A DNA stretch of 64,000 nt, from positions 2,236,001 through 2,300,000 of the forward strand of contig NZ_FXBJ01000002.1 of the NCBI RefSeq assembly GCF_900177385.1, given 5' to 3'. Positions 14,684-25,317 of this stretch are shown here, piece after piece. The position numbers and the translations under genes are program-made. This DNA is from Carnobacterium iners. GTDB lineage: Bacteria; Bacillota; Bacilli; Lactobacillales; Carnobacteriaceae. The notes under the pieces were generated by a model. The model ran no database searches. It was not told the origin of the DNA and was given only the letters and a program-made list of their open reading frames with translations. How positions within the stretch are numbered: the first letter of the stretch is position 1; each line of letters begins with the position of its first letter.

Positions 14684-15535
14684 TTATTCCCCGCCTTCAG
14701 CTGTTCGTTGAATAAAAGTCACATAACGAATATCATCAAAATCTGATGCAGGTACAACGTAAGCCTCTTGAGACAACCCGTGTGAGTCTAGTTTAACTTC
14801 ATCTATTGTACCAATTAATAGTGAACTTGGTGATATTCCACCTAATCCAGAAGTCATGACTTGATCGCCTTTTTTCAACGTTACCTTAGTTGTTATTTGT
14901 TTCATAATTAACCGATTGCTTTCTATATCGTAACCATTAATAATTCCATGAACAAATCCTTCTTTTGAAGATACTGAAGCGGCAACTCTACTATTATTTT
15001 GATCTGAAGTTGTAATTAATTGAACTTTTGAACTAGCTGGATTCACTTCTATCACACGACCAATTAAGCCATTATCTGCCATAACTGATAGTCCAACAGT
15101 TATCCCGCTCTGACTTCCTCGATCGACAACAATTTGATTTATCCAATTATCAGGATTTCTACTTATCACTGTCCCGTTAATTTCTTCGTAATCAGAAAGT
15201 GTGTCTTGTAATTCTAGCTGTTCCTTCATTTTTTTATTATCTTGTTTTAAATTACCTAGTTCTACTTCTATTTCATAAATTCCATCAATTTTTGATTTTA
15301 ATAGCTGATTTTCTTTATAGGTATTTTTTAAATTTTCTACTGAATCAATAAAATTGATAACCACGTTAGTCGGTCTTGATAATAATCGACCAGTTACAGC
15401 CGTAATGTCATTTCCAATTCGTTGCACTAATGTTGGCTTACCATTTCCTGAAATAGAATAGGCTATTAAACCTAAGCAAACAATGACACTCACCAACAAT
15501 ATAATTAATTTTTTATTTGAAAGAAATTGACGCAA
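14684..15535 (-). CDS. mreC: Rod shape-determining protein MreC
   Basis: A 283-residue bitopic protein: a basic N-terminus, a membrane helix at about residues 10-28, a coiled coil (residues 65-112, e.g. EVELGNLKQDNKKMKEQL) and a C-terminal beta-barrel domain with VDRGSQSGITVGLSVM and GLGGISPSSLLIGTI. It scaffolds wall synthesis enzymes along MreB. It lies 150 bases downstream of mreB, separated by a terminator-like hairpin; an extended -10 (TGG-TAAAAT, minus strand near 15580) may give it a separate promoter. Confidence 0.95.
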   Translation of the reverse strand: MRQFLSNKKLIILLVSVIVCLGLIAYSISGNGKPTLVQRIGNDITAVTGRLLSRPTNVVINFIDSVENLKNTYKENQLLKSKIDGIYEIEVELGNLKQDNKKMKEQLELQDTLSDYEEINGTVISRNPDNWINQIVVDRGSQSGITVGLSVMADNGLIGRVIEVNPASSKVQLITTSDQNNSRVAASVSSKEGFVHGIINGYDIESNRLIMKQITTKVTLKKGDQVMTSGLGGISPSSLLIGTIDEVKLDSHGLSQEAYVVPASDFDDIRYVTFIQRTAEGGE

Positions 15536-15625
15536 TTTATCACCTCATTAATTCTTCAGGCTTTGTTTATTTTACCATAACTTTAACTAAATAGCTTAGT
15601 AATCTACTAAATTTTTATTTCAAAT

Positions 15626-15664
15626 AAAAAGATGCAAGAAGTAAAATAGCTTCTGCATCTTTTT
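15626..15664. terminator. Terminator-like hairpin between mreB and mreC
   Basis: A 15-bp stem with one bulged A (15626-15641 with 15650-15664), followed on the minus strand by TTTTTATTTG. It would stop a fraction of mreB transcripts before mreC. Confidence 0.7.
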
Positions 15665-15685
15665 GATTACACCATACTTCCTTAC

Positions 15686-16708
15686 TTATTTCAGTCTTTT
15701 CTTTTTATATAAATCTATATGCTTGAGCGACTCTCCAGTACCTAGGGCAACACAATCTAATGGATCATTTGCCACGAAAACGGGTACGTCTGTTTCATCA
15801 GCTATTGCATCGCTGATATTTTTAAGCAATGCCCCACCACCTGTCAAAATAATACCATGGTCAATGACATCTGAGGAAATTTCTGGTGGTGTTTCTTCTA
15901 ATGTTTCTCTTACTGCGCTAACAATACCGTCTACAACTTCTTTGATTGCTTCAGCTACATCTATTGCTGAAACTTGAATGGTTTGTGGTAAACCAGTCAA
16001 TAAATCTCTCCCACGGACATCCATGGACCCATACTCAACTGCTTTATCAACTGAAGCACAGCCGATTTCTATTTTAATTTGTTCAGCTGTTCGTTCTCCA
16101 ATCAGCAGGTTATATTTTTTACGTATATAATGAATAATCCCTTCATCCATACTATCTCCAGCTAAACGAATTGAACGACTACTTACGATACCTCCTAGAG
16201 CTATCGTTGCTACATCTGTTGTTCCACCACCTATATCTACAACCATGCTACCTGTTGGTTCCATCACTGGTAAACCAGCACCTACAGCTGCAGCAAATGG
16301 CTCTTCTAGAATAAAAGCATCTTTAGCACCGGCTAGTCTCGTTGCATCAATGACTGCACGTTTTTCTACTTCTGTTACTCCGCTTGGAACACAAACAATT
16401 ACATACGGTTTAGATATCGTTTTCCCGATTGCTTTTTCTATATAGTACTTCATCATAGCAGCAGTTGTATCGTAATCAGCAATAACACCATTTTTCATAG
16501 GTCTGATGGCTACAATCGAACCTGGCGTTCTACCAATCATATTTCTTGCATCCTCACCTACTGCTACTATCTCACCAGTTGATAAGTCCTTAGCGACTAC
16601 TGAAGGATCTCTTAAAACGATTCCTTTACCATCCACAAATACATTTGTATTAGCTGTTCCTAAATCTATTCCAATATCTTTACTTCCAAATCTAAACACA
16701 TAATTCAT
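15686..16708 (-). CDS. mreB: Rod shape-determining protein MreB, actin homologue
   Basis: A 340-residue actin-like ATPase that organises lateral wall synthesis. Phosphate 1 motif [15 protein letters not shown] at about residues 11-25, [14 protein letters not shown] near 105, phosphate 2 [12 protein letters not shown] near 158 and the adenosine motif [14 protein letters not shown] near 287. Length is typical. An extended -10 (TGT-TATACT) lies about 80 bases upstream. The csp array sits immediately upstream in place of the usual direct radC-mreB junction. Confidence 0.97.
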   Translation of the reverse strand: MNYVFRFGSKDIGIDLGTANTNVFVDGKGIVLRDPSVVAKDLSTGEIVAVGEDARNMIGRTPGSIVAIRPMKNGVIADYDTTAAMMKYYIEKAIGKTISKPYVIVCVPSGVTEVEKRAVIDATRLAGAKDAFILEEPFAAAVGAGLPVMEPTGSMVVDIGGGTTDVATIALGGIVSSRSIRLAGDSMDEGIIHYIRKKYNLLIGERTAEQIKIEIGCASVDKAVEYGSMDVRGRDLLTGLPQTIQVSAIDVAEAIKEVVDGIVSAVRETLEETPPEISSDVIDHGIILTGGGALLKNISDAIADETDVPVFVANDPLDCVALGTGESLKHIDLYKKKRLK

Positions 16709-16787
16709 CCTCTCAAGTCAATCAAATCTAATTGTTTTTATAGAATGTTATTTATTTTTTAGTTAACACTCAATAGATTCTAAAGAT

Positions 16788-16793
16788 AGTATA
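16788..16793 (-). promoter_or_regulatory. Extended -10 of the mreB promoter
   Basis: Minus-strand TGT-TATACT, about 80 bases before mreB. No strong -35 at 17 bases. The rest of 16800-16957 is AT-rich with no gene. Confidence 0.45.
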
Positions 16794-16957
16794 ACAAAAA
16801 AAACTGAACTTACCTTATTATATTTTTATCATACTTTATTTTCCCACTCAAAACATTATTTATTGAACACTTTTATAAATTATTTAGATGTTATTTTTTT
16901 AATAAGCTAGCTAAGAAAGACATTTTCCATCAAATCGTAATTTTATAATACACAAAA

Positions 16958-16988
16958 AAAAGACCTAATGAAAATCACTAGGTCTTTT
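16958..16988. terminator. Terminator of csp copy 1 (type A)
   Basis: Stem AAAAGACCTA/TAGGTCTTTT with an eleven-base loop. The same GACCT-type stem follows copy 3. Confidence 0.8.
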
Positions 16989-17004
16989 GAAATTCAATTT
17001 TTAA

Positions 17005-17241
<237 letters not shown>

Positions 17242-17267
17242 TTAAGCCTTGCTAACGGTACGAATTG

Positions 17268-17288
17268 GAATGTTTTGAAACAATTCTT
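17268..17288 (-). promoter_or_regulatory. Conserved leader element of csp copy 1
   Basis: A 21-base block beginning AAGAATTGTTTCAAAACA on the minus strand, ending 30 bases from the -10 hexamer and present at the same distance in all four copies. Candidate cold-box or structural element of the 5' untranslated region. Confidence 0.55.
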
Positions 17289-17317
17289 TTCTTTTACCTC
17301 ACAAAAACCTTAAATTT

Positions 17318-17346
17318 AGTATAGCATGCGGTTTAATAGATAGCAA
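17318..17346 (-). promoter_or_regulatory. Promoter of csp copy 1
   Basis: -35 TTGCTA (17346-17341), 17-base spacer, extended -10 TGC-TATACT (17323-17318). Predicted leader about 105 bases long. Confidence 0.75.
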
Positions 17347-17436
17347 GAATTTTCCAGCTACTTTCAAACAATTATAGAAAAATGTTTTCACTCGCTTGTT
17401 TACTTAGTGAGAAATATCTTAATTAAAATTAAAGAA

Positions 17437-17468
17437 AAAAGAACTTAGTCCATGGGCTAAGTTCTTTT
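17437..17468. terminator. Terminator of csp copy 2 (type B)
   Basis: Stem AAAAGAACTTAG/CTAAGTTCTTTT with an eight-base loop. The same AGAACT-type stem follows copy 4. Confidence 0.8.
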
Positions 17469-17489
17469 AAGTTTTAATTTTGATTTAAA

Positions 17490-17729
<240 letters not shown>

Positions 17730-17755
17730 TTACGTTCTTATTTAAATATGATCTA

Positions 17756-17776
17756 GAATGTTTTGCAACGATTCTT
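17756..17776 (-). promoter_or_regulatory. Conserved leader element of csp copy 2
   Basis: AAGAATCGTTGCAAAACA plus three more bases on the minus strand. It matches the other copies at all but two of 21 positions although the surrounding leader differs, and it lies 30 bases from the -10. Confidence 0.6.
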
Positions 17777-17805
17777 GCACATATAGCAAATTGAACGATG
17801 GGTTT

Positions 17806-17834
17806 ATTTTATCACAATACTATAATCTAAGCAA
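17806..17834 (-). promoter_or_regulatory. Promoter of csp copy 2
   Basis: -35 TTGCTT (17834-17829), 17-base spacer, extended -10 TGA-TAAAAT (17811-17806). Confidence 0.65.
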
Positions 17835-17859
17835 GTAAAACGCTTTATTTTTATATATA

Positions 17860-17892
17860 AAAAAGACCTGATAAAAATTATCAGGTCTTTTT
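17860..17892. terminator. Terminator of csp copy 3 (type A)
   Basis: Perfect 15-bp stem (17860-17874 with 17878-17892) with T run; same GACCT core as the copy 1 terminator. Confidence 0.85.
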
Positions 17893-17908
17893 GAAGTTTA
17901 AGTTTTAA

Positions 17909-18145
<237 letters not shown>

Positions 18146-18171
18146 TTAAGCCTTGCTAACGGTACGAATTG

Positions 18172-18192
18172 GAATGTTTTGAAACAATTCTT
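18172..18192 (-). promoter_or_regulatory. Conserved leader element of csp copy 3
   Basis: Identical to the element of copy 1, again ending 30 bases from the -10. Confidence 0.55.
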
Positions 18193-18221
18193 TTCTTTTA
18201 CCTCACAAAAACCTTAAATTA

Positions 18222-18250
18222 AGTGTAACATGCGGTTTTTTAGATAGCAA
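18222..18250 (-). promoter_or_regulatory. Promoter of csp copy 3
   Basis: -35 TTGCTA (18250-18245), 17-base spacer, extended -10 TGT-TACACT (18227-18222). One base different from the copy 1 -10. Confidence 0.7.
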
Positions 18251-18330
18251 GAAAAATTTAGTTGTTTCTCAACTATTGCAGAATAAAGTTTTTCATTTAG
18301 TGAAAAACATCTTAATTAAGATCAAAGAAA

Positions 18331-18361
18331 AAAGAACTCAGTCCAAGGGCTGAGTTCTTAT
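18331..18361. terminator. Terminator of csp copy 4 (type B)
   Basis: Stem AAGAACTCAG/CTGAGTTCTT, loop TCCAAGGG, closely resembling the copy 2 terminator. Confidence 0.75.
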
Positions 18362-18382
18362 AAGTTTTAATTTAAGTTTAAA

Positions 18383-18619
<237 letters not shown>

Positions 18620-18645
18620 TTAAGCCTTGCTAACGGTACGAATCG

Positions 18646-18666
18646 GAATGTTTTGAAACAATTCTT
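18646..18666 (-). promoter_or_regulatory. Conserved leader element of csp copy 4
   Basis: Same sequence as copies 1 and 3, ending 30 bases from the -10. Confidence 0.55.
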
Positions 18667-18695
18667 TTCTTATACCTAAACAAAAACTTATATTA

Positions 18696-18724
18696 AGTAT
18701 AACACGAACAATAAAATGGTTCAA
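18696..18724 (-). promoter_or_regulatory. Promoter of csp copy 4
   Basis: -35 TTGAAC (18724-18719), 17-base spacer, extended -10 TGT-TATACT (18701-18696). Confidence 0.7.
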
Positions 18725-18746
18725 CTATTTAATAGGTTTTCTTATA

Positions 18747-19439
18747 TTAAAATATCCCAAGTTCTTTTAAACTTATATAATGAGTTTGTCCGATAATAAT
18801 ATGATCTAACATTTCAATTCCCATCATCTCTCCACAAGTGGCCATTCTCTTAGTAAACATTAAATCCGCTTCTGAAGGTTCAGGGTTTCCAGATGGATGA
18901 TTATGCCCAATAATAATACGAGCTGCTGAAAATCGAACAGCTCCTCTGAATATCTCTCTAGGGTGAGCTACTGAAGAGTTTAGTCCTCCTACAAAGACTG
19001 TTTCTTTTTTAATAATCTCATTTTTTGTATTTAAGTACAAGACAATGACGTGTTCTTGTTGAAAATCACGCATTTCACTTAATAACATCTCACCAGCATT
19101 ACGACTAGATGTTATTTGTCCAATCTTAATTTGAGAAGCTTGAGAAATACGAATGCCTAATTCAATCGCAGCTCTTATTTCTATCGCTTTAATTTTGCCA
19201 ATACCCGCTATACTCATTAATTCTTCAATTGAAGCTGTTTTTAAGAAATATAAATTTTCAAACTTATTTAAAACTTTCATCGCAAGTGCCATCACGTTCG
19301 AATCTTTTGTGCCCGTACGAAGTAATATAGCTAATAATTCGTGATTAGCTAATGCCTTTTCGCCATAATTTTCAAGACGTTCTCTCGGTCTTGAAAAAGT
19401 CGGTACCTCATTAACTAAACTTGTCATTTTCCCTACCAT
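18747..19439 (-). CDS. radC: RadC family protein (JAB/MPN metalloprotease-like domain)
   Basis: A 230-residue protein with an N-terminal helix-hairpin-helix region (LLRTGTKDSNV near residue 40; SIAGIGKIKAIEIRAAIELG near 75) and a C-terminal JAB domain whose zinc motif reads IIIGHNHPSGNPEPSEAD near 175. Historically called a DNA repair protein, its role is unclear. ATG 19439 follows AAAGGAG. In many Firmicutes radC is directly followed by mreB; here the four csp genes intervene. Confidence 0.95.
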   Translation of the reverse strand: MVGKMTSLVNEVPTFSRPRERLENYGEKALANHELLAILLRTGTKDSNVMALAMKVLNKFENLYFLKTASIEELMSIAGIGKIKAIEIRAAIELGIRISQASQIKIGQITSSRNAGEMLLSEMRDFQQEHVIVLYLNTKNEIIKKETVFVGGLNSSVAHPREIFRGAVRFSAARIIIGHNHPSGNPEPSEADLMFTKRMATCGEMMGIEMLDHIIIGQTHYISLKELGIF

Positions 19440-19518
19440 AAAAACACTCCTTTTTTGTATCCCTTTTAAATATACGCAGGAAAAGGAGCTATTTTTATTT
19501 TTAACTCATCCATTTACC

Positions 19519-20814
19519 TTATTTTATTAATAGCGTGCGAACTTCTGAAATAAAATAAAGTGATCCCGTTATGAGAATGATGTCATTTTCATCCATCTCC
19601 TGAATAATATCCGCTAAAGCTTCTTGCCAATATTCTTTTATTGTTATACCTGAAAGTCGGTAGCTCTCGAGTTCTTCTATCTTAGCTGCCCTAGGATTAT
19701 CGAAGCTCGTTAATGTGATATGACAATTGGGTAACTCTTCTAGCAAGCTAATCATCTTATTAACTGCCTTATCTTGTAAAACAGCAAAAATAAGATGAAT
19801 TTCCTGCTGTTTAAAATCAGCATTTATCGTTTCTATTAACCGACCTATAGCTGGCTCGTTATGGGCTCCATCTAGAATAATTATAGGACTACTACTAATT
19901 TTTTCCATTCTTCCTGGCCAAAAAGCCGTTTTTAATCCTCTTCTTATCGCTTCATGATTTAATTCTAACCCTGTTTCTTGGCAATAGATTTGTATTGTTT
20001 CAAGAGCTACCATTGCATTCTCAATTTGATGTTGTCCCAACATTTTTATTTGCACCTGATTCAAATAAATATATTCGTCTTCAAACGTAAATTGTTCTCC
20101 CCACGTAGGTAAAGTCTGACATTTAGAAGACCAATAATCTTCTCCAAATAATTTTATAGTAGAGTTATTCTTTTTGGCAACTTGTTGAATAACTTGTAAA
20201 GCTTCTTCTGGAACCTTTCCTACTACAATAGGAACAAACGGCTTAATGATTCCCGCTTTTTGAAAGGCTATTTCAGCTAGCGATTCTCCTAATACTTGCA
20301 TATGATCTAAACCAATCGTTGTGATAGCTGAAACTACTGGTATTATAACGTTTGTTGAATCCAATAGGCCTCCCAGTCCTACTTCAATAACTACTATATC
20401 GGCATGACCTTCTCCAAAATAAATAAACATCATTGTCGTAATAACTTCAAACTCTGTCGGCCCATCTAACTCCGTTTCTTCTAATTCAAGAGCTAAAGGG
20501 TAAACAATATTAGCTAATCGAGTTATTTCTTCATCAGAAATAGGCTCTCCATTTACACTGATACGTTCATTGAACGTTTCAATATAAGGAGACGTAAACG
20601 TTCCAACTATCTTACCATTCGCTTCTAATATACTTCTTAAAAAAGTAACCGTCGAACCTTTTCCATTTGTTCCAGCAACATGAATAGCTTTTATCTTTTC
20701 TTGTGGAGATTCTAATTTTTTAAGCATCCATTCCATGCGTTTAAGTCCAGGTTTCATTCCAAATATTTTTCTACCATGAATCCAATTTAATGCTTCTTCG
20801 TAAGTTTTAAACAT
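19519..20814 (-). CDS. folC: Folylpolyglutamate synthase / dihydrofolate synthase
   Basis: Adds glutamates to folates (and may make dihydrofolate from dihydropteroate) in the cytoplasm. The 431-residue Mur-ligase-like enzyme has the ATP loop VAGTNGKGSTV near residues 47-57, GTFTSPYIETFNERI near 76, EVGLGGLLDSTN near 145 and ILDGAHNEPA near 318. It follows valS, as in Bacillus and lactobacilli. A terminator hairpin separates the two, so folC may have its own promoter. Confidence 0.96.
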   Translation of the reverse strand: MFKTYEEALNWIHGRKIFGMKPGLKRMEWMLKKLESPQEKIKAIHVAGTNGKGSTVTFLRSILEANGKIVGTFTSPYIETFNERISVNGEPISDEEITRLANIVYPLALELEETELDGPTEFEVITTMMFIYFGEGHADIVVIEVGLGGLLDSTNVIIPVVSAITTIGLDHMQVLGESLAEIAFQKAGIIKPFVPIVVGKVPEEALQVIQQVAKKNNSTIKLFGEDYWSSKCQTLPTWGEQFTFEDEYIYLNQVQIKMLGQHQIENAMVALETIQIYCQETGLELNHEAIRRGLKTAFWPGRMEKISSSPIIILDGAHNEPAIGRLIETINADFKQQEIHLIFAVLQDKAVNKMISLLEELPNCHITLTSFDNPRAAKIEELESYRLSGITIKEYWQEALADIIQEMDENDIILITGSLYFISEVRTLLIK

Positions 20815-20874
20815 TAGCTACACCCCGTCTTTTGTAGTCATCGTTTTTTACAGAGTATTGTATAATAAAAAGTA

Positions 20875-20920
20875 AAAAATCTTTGCCTTCTCTCATAGTA
20901 GTGAAGGCAAAGATTTTTTT
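20875..20920. terminator. Terminator between valS and folC
   Basis: Stem of about 17 bp (20875-20890 with 20902-20920) containing CTTTGCCTTC/GAAGGCAAAG, with A and T runs on both sides. Confidence 0.8.
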
Positions 20921-20933
20921 CAAGTTTATTTAA

Positions 20934-23579
20934 TTATGATTGAGTTTTTAATATTTCAATTCTTTCTAAAACAAGCATTTGTTTCTCAAGATACTCTTTT
21001 TCTTTTGCTTTTTCTGCTTCAACAACAGCAATTGGTGCATTGTCAACAAACTTAGCATTAGATAGCTTACCTTTAACGCGTTTAACTTCACCTGACCACT
21101 TAGCTAATTCTTTTTCTAAACGAATAATCTCTTCGTCAATATTAATTAATCCCGCCAAAGGAAGATAAATTTCAGCGCCTGTAATGACAGCACTCATAGC
21201 TGTTTCAGGAGCTTTAATGGTACTTGAAATAGTTAGATTTTCAGGGTTACAGAAACGTTCAATATAAGAAGTATTGTTTTTCAAAAATGATTCAACTTTA
21301 ATATCATTTGTTTTAATTAACAATTCAACAGGTTTAGATAGAGGCGTATTTACTTCTGAACGAATATTACGAACTGAACGAATCAATTCCATTAATACGT
21401 CCATCCCCTCAGTCGCTTCTTCATCTGACAACTCTGGACGAACAACTGGATATTCGGCAACAACCAATGATTCTCCAATATGTGGAATATTCTCCCATAT
21501 TTCTTCTGTTACAAAAGGCATCACTGGATGCAATAAGCGAAGTGTTTGATCTAAGACATGAGCTAAAACACTTCTTGTCGTTTGTTTAGCCTCTTCATCT
21601 TCATTAAATAAAATTTCTTTACTCATCTCAATATACCAGTCACAAAAATCATCCCAGATAAAGTGGTAAAGATGTCGGTTAGCTTCTCCAAATTCAAAAC
21701 GCTCAAATAAATCAGCTACTTTTTCGATTGTTTTATTTAGTTTAGTTAAAATCCAACGATCAGCTATTGTTTTCTTACTAGTTAAATCGATTTGTTCAAC
21801 TGTAAAATCTTCCATATTCATCAATGCAAAGCGACTTGCATTCCATATTTTGTTGATGAAATTCCAGGAAGCATCCATCTTATCGTAACTAAATCGTACA
21901 TCTTGGCCAGGCGCTGAACCATTAGACAAGAACCAGCGCAATGCATCTGCACCGTACTTATCTACTACTTCCATCGGATCAATTCCATTGCCTAAGGATT
22001 TACTCATTTTACGACCTTCTTCATCTCGAATTAATCCATGAATAAGTACATCATTAAATGGTTTTTTGCCAGTAAATTCCAGACTTTGGAAAATCATTCG
22101 ACTTACCCAGAAGAAAATAATGTCGTAACCTGTTACTAATGTGTTATTAGGAAAGTATCGTTTAAAATCTTCTGAATCTTCATCTGGCCAACCCATCGTT
22201 GAAAAAGGCCAAAGAGCTGAACTAAACCAAGTATCTAAGACATCTGGATCTTGCTCCCAGTTTTCACTATCTTCAGGTGCTTGCATCCCTACGTAAAGTT
22301 CACCCGTTTGTTTATGAAACCAAGCTGGTATCCTATGACCCCACCATAATTGGCGTGAGATAACCCAATCATGGACATTTTCCATCCAGCTTAAATAGGT
22401 GTTTTCAAATCGTTCTGGCACAAAATTAACTTTATCTTCCGTTTTTTGTAGATCGATTGCTTCTTTTGCAAGAGGCTTCATTTTAACAAACCACTGAGTA
22501 GATAAACGAGGTTCAACAATAACTCCCGTTCTTTCCGAGTGCCCTACACTATGGACCATTTTTTCAATTTTTACCAGTCGTCCTTGAGCTTCTAAATCTT
22601 TGATAACCGCTTTTCTAGCGTCAAAACGATCCATCCCCGCGTATTTACCAGTTATTTCATTCATCGTTCCGTCTGGATTCATAACATTTGTGCGCGGCAA
22701 ATCATGGCGATTTCCAACTGCAAAGTCATTAGGGTCATGTGCTGGAGTTATCTTAACAACTCCTGTTCCAAAATCCATCTCAACGTACTCATCCGCAATT
22801 ATTGGTATTTCAAGATTCATCAATGGTAAAATAATTTTTTTACCAATGAGATGCTGGTAACGTTCATCATCAGGATGAACAGCGACTGCTGTATCGCCTA
22901 ACATCGTTTCTGGACGCGTTGTAGCAATTTCTACAGAACCACTGCCATCTGCTAATGGATAGGTCATGTGATAGAAAGCTCCATCAACATCTTTATGAAT
23001 AACTTCAATATCTGATAAAGCCGTCTTCGCTTTTGGGTCCCAGTTAATAATATATTCCCCACGATAAATTAAGTCTTTATTAAACATCGTAACGAAAACT
23101 TTTCTAACTGCTTCTGATAATCCATCGTCTAACGTAAATCTTTCACGACCGTAATCAACAGATATCCCAACTTTTGCCCACTGTTCACGAATAACTAAAG
23201 CGTACTCTTCTTTCCATTCCCAAACGGTCTCGTTAAATTTTTCTCGTCCTAAGTCATAACGTGAAATACCTTCTTCAGCTAATTTAGCCTCTACCTTGGC
23301 CTGTGTTGCAATCCCTGCATGATCCATACCTGGCAACCACAAAGTATCAAAGCCTTGCATTCTTTTTTGGCGAATAATAATATCTTGCAAAGTTGTGTCC
23401 CAAGCATGCCCTAGATGCAACTTACCTGTAACGTTTGGAGGAGGGATAACAACAGAATAAGCTTCTTTTGTTTTATCTCCGCTTGGTTTGAACAAATCTT
23501 TTTCAAGCCATTTTTCATAGCGACCGGCTTCAACTTCTTGCGGTTGATATTTCGTCGGCATTTTCAATTCTTTAGACAT
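20934..23579 (-). CDS. valS: Valyl-tRNA synthetase
   Basis: An 881-residue class Ia synthetase that charges tRNA-Val in the cytoplasm. HIGH-type motif [16 protein letters not shown] near residue 47, the editing domain with [13 protein letters not shown] near 220, the KMSKS loop RKMSKSLGN near 530, and the C-terminal coiled coil ([20 protein letters not shown]) found only in ValRS. Length is normal. It is expressed behind a T-box with a GTA specifier. Confidence 0.98.
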   Translation of the reverse strand: MSKELKMPTKYQPQEVEAGRYEKWLEKDLFKPSGDKTKEAYSVVIPPPNVTGKLHLGHAWDTTLQDIIIRQKRMQGFDTLWLPGMDHAGIATQAKVEAKLAEEGISRYDLGREKFNETVWEWKEEYALVIREQWAKVGISVDYGRERFTLDDGLSEAVRKVFVTMFNKDLIYRGEYIINWDPKAKTALSDIEVIHKDVDGAFYHMTYPLADGSGSVEIATTRPETMLGDTAVAVHPDDERYQHLIGKKIILPLMNLEIPIIADEYVEMDFGTGVVKITPAHDPNDFAVGNRHDLPRTNVMNPDGTMNEITGKYAGMDRFDARKAVIKDLEAQGRLVKIEKMVHSVGHSERTGVIVEPRLSTQWFVKMKPLAKEAIDLQKTEDKVNFVPERFENTYLSWMENVHDWVISRQLWWGHRIPAWFHKQTGELYVGMQAPEDSENWEQDPDVLDTWFSSALWPFSTMGWPDEDSEDFKRYFPNNTLVTGYDIIFFWVSRMIFQSLEFTGKKPFNDVLIHGLIRDEEGRKMSKSLGNGIDPMEVVDKYGADALRWFLSNGSAPGQDVRFSYDKMDASWNFINKIWNASRFALMNMEDFTVEQIDLTSKKTIADRWILTKLNKTIEKVADLFERFEFGEANRHLYHFIWDDFCDWYIEMSKEILFNEDEEAKQTTRSVLAHVLDQTLRLLHPVMPFVTEEIWENIPHIGESLVVAEYPVVRPELSDEEATEGMDVLMELIRSVRNIRSEVNTPLSKPVELLIKTNDIKVESFLKNNTSYIERFCNPENLTISSTIKAPETAMSAVITGAEIYLPLAGLINIDEEIIRLEKELAKWSGEVKRVKGKLSNAKFVDNAPIAVVEAEKAKEKEYLEKQMLVLERIEILKTQS

Positions 23580-23609
23580 TTTTTAGCCTCTTTTCTTTTT
23601 ATTGTTTAT

Positions 23610-23886
23610 AACTAACAAAAAAAAGCATTCGTCCTAATACAACTAGTTGTATTAGGACGAATGCTTTTTAATTCGCGGTACCACCTATTTTGTATATCTC
23701 CACAAGAAATATACCTCTCTTCACGTTTTTAACGAAACGTCATTCCGAACAAAGTTACTGTACATTCACCTTGTTAGCTCCCAAGCTACTTTCATTTTAT
23801 TTTGGTCAAGAACTCTCAGCATCTGCTCTTTTCTCTGGATAACCATGTAACAAAACTACTTCTCTTGTTCATTGCTTTTTTTCTAT
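23610..23886 (-). promoter_or_regulatory. T-box riboswitch of valS
   Basis: The minus strand carries the T-box AGGTGGTACCGCG (about 23686-23674), an AGTA element near 23857, and a specifier region TGAAAGTAGCTTGGGAGC with codon GTA (Val), matching the gene. The terminator is a perfect 24-bp palindrome (23621-23668) followed by eight T. Uncharged tRNA-Val should favour antitermination. Confidence 0.93.
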
Positions 23887-23891
23887 AATTT

Positions 23892-23920
23892 AGTTTAGCA
23901 CTGAAAAGATGTTAATTCAA
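23892..23920 (-). promoter_or_regulatory. Promoter of the valS T-box transcript
   Basis: -35 TTGAAT (23920-23915), 17-base spacer, extended -10 TGC-TAAACT (23897-23892). Confidence 0.7.
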
Positions 23921-23945
23921 TCTTAATTTTAATATTCTGTCTAAA

Positions 23946-24437
23946 TTAACGTACTGCTTTTGCACTTTCGATTGCTTTATCGTAGTTCGGCTCATCAGAC
24001 ATTTCTGATACCACCTCTTTGTAGATTAACTTGCCCGTTGCATCAATAATAAATACTGAGCGAGCTAGTACATTTAATTCAGGAATAGCTATTCCATACA
24101 TTTTGCCAAAAGATAAATCTACATCACGAAACATTTCCATATCTATGCCTTCTCCTGCACACCAATTTTCCTGCTCATCTTTTGTATTTGTAGAAATAGT
24201 TATTAAGTTGATTCCTTCGAGTTCACTTACATTTTTATTGAAAGCTTTTGTTTGAACCGCACAGACTCGTGTATCAATATCAGGAACAACACTTATCAAA
24301 GTAATTTCCCCTTGACAATTTTCTAAAGATATCGTTTCATCATTTTTATTTCTAACAAAAAAATTTGGGACCATTTCCCCTATGTTGGGCTGAGTACCTT
24401 CTATTTTTAATAACTTGCCTTTTTTTGTGAATTCCAT
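23946..24437 (-). CDS. tpx: Thiol peroxidase (Tpx-type peroxiredoxin)
   Basis: A 163-residue atypical two-cysteine peroxiredoxin reducing hydrogen peroxide and organic peroxides with thioredoxin. The peroxidatic cysteine is in PDIDTRVCAVQTKAFN (about residue 58) and the resolving cysteine in ENWCAGEGIDMEMF (about residue 93). The C-terminal half continues the thioredoxin fold. The family's usual DLPF segment reads TNTKDEQ here. RBS AGGAGCGAG precedes the ATG. Monocistronic, with its own promoter. Confidence 0.93.
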   Translation of the reverse strand: MEFTKKGKLLKIEGTQPNIGEMVPNFFVRNKNDETISLENCQGEITLISVVPDIDTRVCAVQTKAFNKNVSELEGINLITISTNTKDEQENWCAGEGIDMEMFRDVDLSFGKMYGIAIPELNVLARSVFIIDATGKLIYKEVVSEMSDEPNYDKAIESAKAVR

Positions 24438-24475
24438 ATTTACTCGCTCCTATCTCTAAACATATTTACCCATTA

Positions 24476-24505
24476 AGTATACGCTGTCTGAAAAGAGAAA
24501 TGCAA
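24476..24505 (-). promoter_or_regulatory. Promoter of tpx
   Basis: -35 TTGCAT (24505-24500), 18-base spacer, -10 TATACT (24481-24476). Confidence 0.65.
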
Positions 24506-24531
24506 ATTTTAGATTTCATTTACCTTTCATT

Positions 24532-24599
24532 AAAAAAAGGTAAGAGTAGAGTATTATTACACTTTAGGTACTTTTATAATACTTAATGTTTACCTTTTT
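24532..24599 (-). terminator. Terminator of rex
   Basis: Outer stem AAAAGGTAA/TTACCTTTT plus inner AGTATTAT/ATAATACT, ending in TTTTTTT on the minus strand. The 5' arm includes the rex stop codon. Confidence 0.65.
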
Positions 24600-25249
24600 A
24601 TAGTCGGTGGAAGCAATTTCCCATCATAATAAACCAATGTTAATATTTCACCAGTCAGGTCAATATAACGAACATCAACTCTTGAAGGAACAACTACTCT
24701 ACCTGGGGCAAAATTTAAAATAGAGGTAATTCCTGAGTCCACTAGCATATTTATCGACTCTTGAGAGTATTCACTCGGAACGGTAGAAATAGCTACATGA
24801 ATATTTTCACGAGATAAAACACTTCTCATTTGATCGATAGAATAAATCGGAACGCCGGATAAAATTTTTCCAGATTCTTCTTCATTTTTTTCGAAAGCAC
24901 ATGTTATTTTCATATTATCGTCTCTACGAAAATTATTAGCGATTAACGCTTTACCTATATTTCCTACACCCACTAAAGCTATATTTACGATTTTATTCAC
25001 ATTTAAAATTTCATGGAAGACTTCTAATACGTAATCAACTTCATAACCGTATCCACTTCTACCTAATTCTCCGAAATGAGAAAAATCACGGCGGATTGTT
25101 GCTGAGGGTATCTGTGTTAATTCACTAATTTCTTGTGATTTAATCCTCTTTACTCCTTTATCTGCAAGCTTTTTTAAACATCGGTAATAAACTGGTAATC
25201 TTTTAGCAGTTGCCCTAGGTACATAGTGTTCTTCCTGCTCACTTTTCAT
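24590..25249 (-). CDS. rex: Redox-sensing transcriptional repressor Rex
   Basis: A 219-residue NADH-responsive repressor of fermentation and respiration genes. The N-terminal winged helix contains SQEISELTQIPSATIRRDFS (about residues 39-58, recognition helix) followed by FGELGRSGYGYEV; the Rossmann domain starts IALVGVGNIGKAL near 94 and ends with a swapped C-terminal helix. A good Rex operator lies upstream of the promoter, implying autoregulation. Confidence 0.96.
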   Translation of the reverse strand: MKSEQEEHYVPRATAKRLPVYYRCLKKLADKGVKRIKSQEISELTQIPSATIRRDFSHFGELGRSGYGYEVDYVLEVFHEILNVNKIVNIALVGVGNIGKALIANNFRRDDNMKITCAFEKNEEESGKILSGVPIYSIDQMRSVLSRENIHVAISTVPSEYSQESINMLVDSGITSILNFAPGRVVVPSRVDVRYIDLTGEILTLVYYDGKLLPPTIKR

Positions 25250-25283
25250 TAAAAATCCTCCAATTGCCTATCTCTTTCTTTAA

Positions 25284-25312
25284 ATCATATCATCAATAAA
25301 AACAAAACTCAA
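25284..25312 (-). promoter_or_regulatory. Promoter of rex
   Basis: -35 TTGAGT (25312-25307), 17-base spacer, extended -10 TGA-TATGAT (25289-25284). Confidence 0.7.
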
Positions 25313-25317
25313 TCTTT

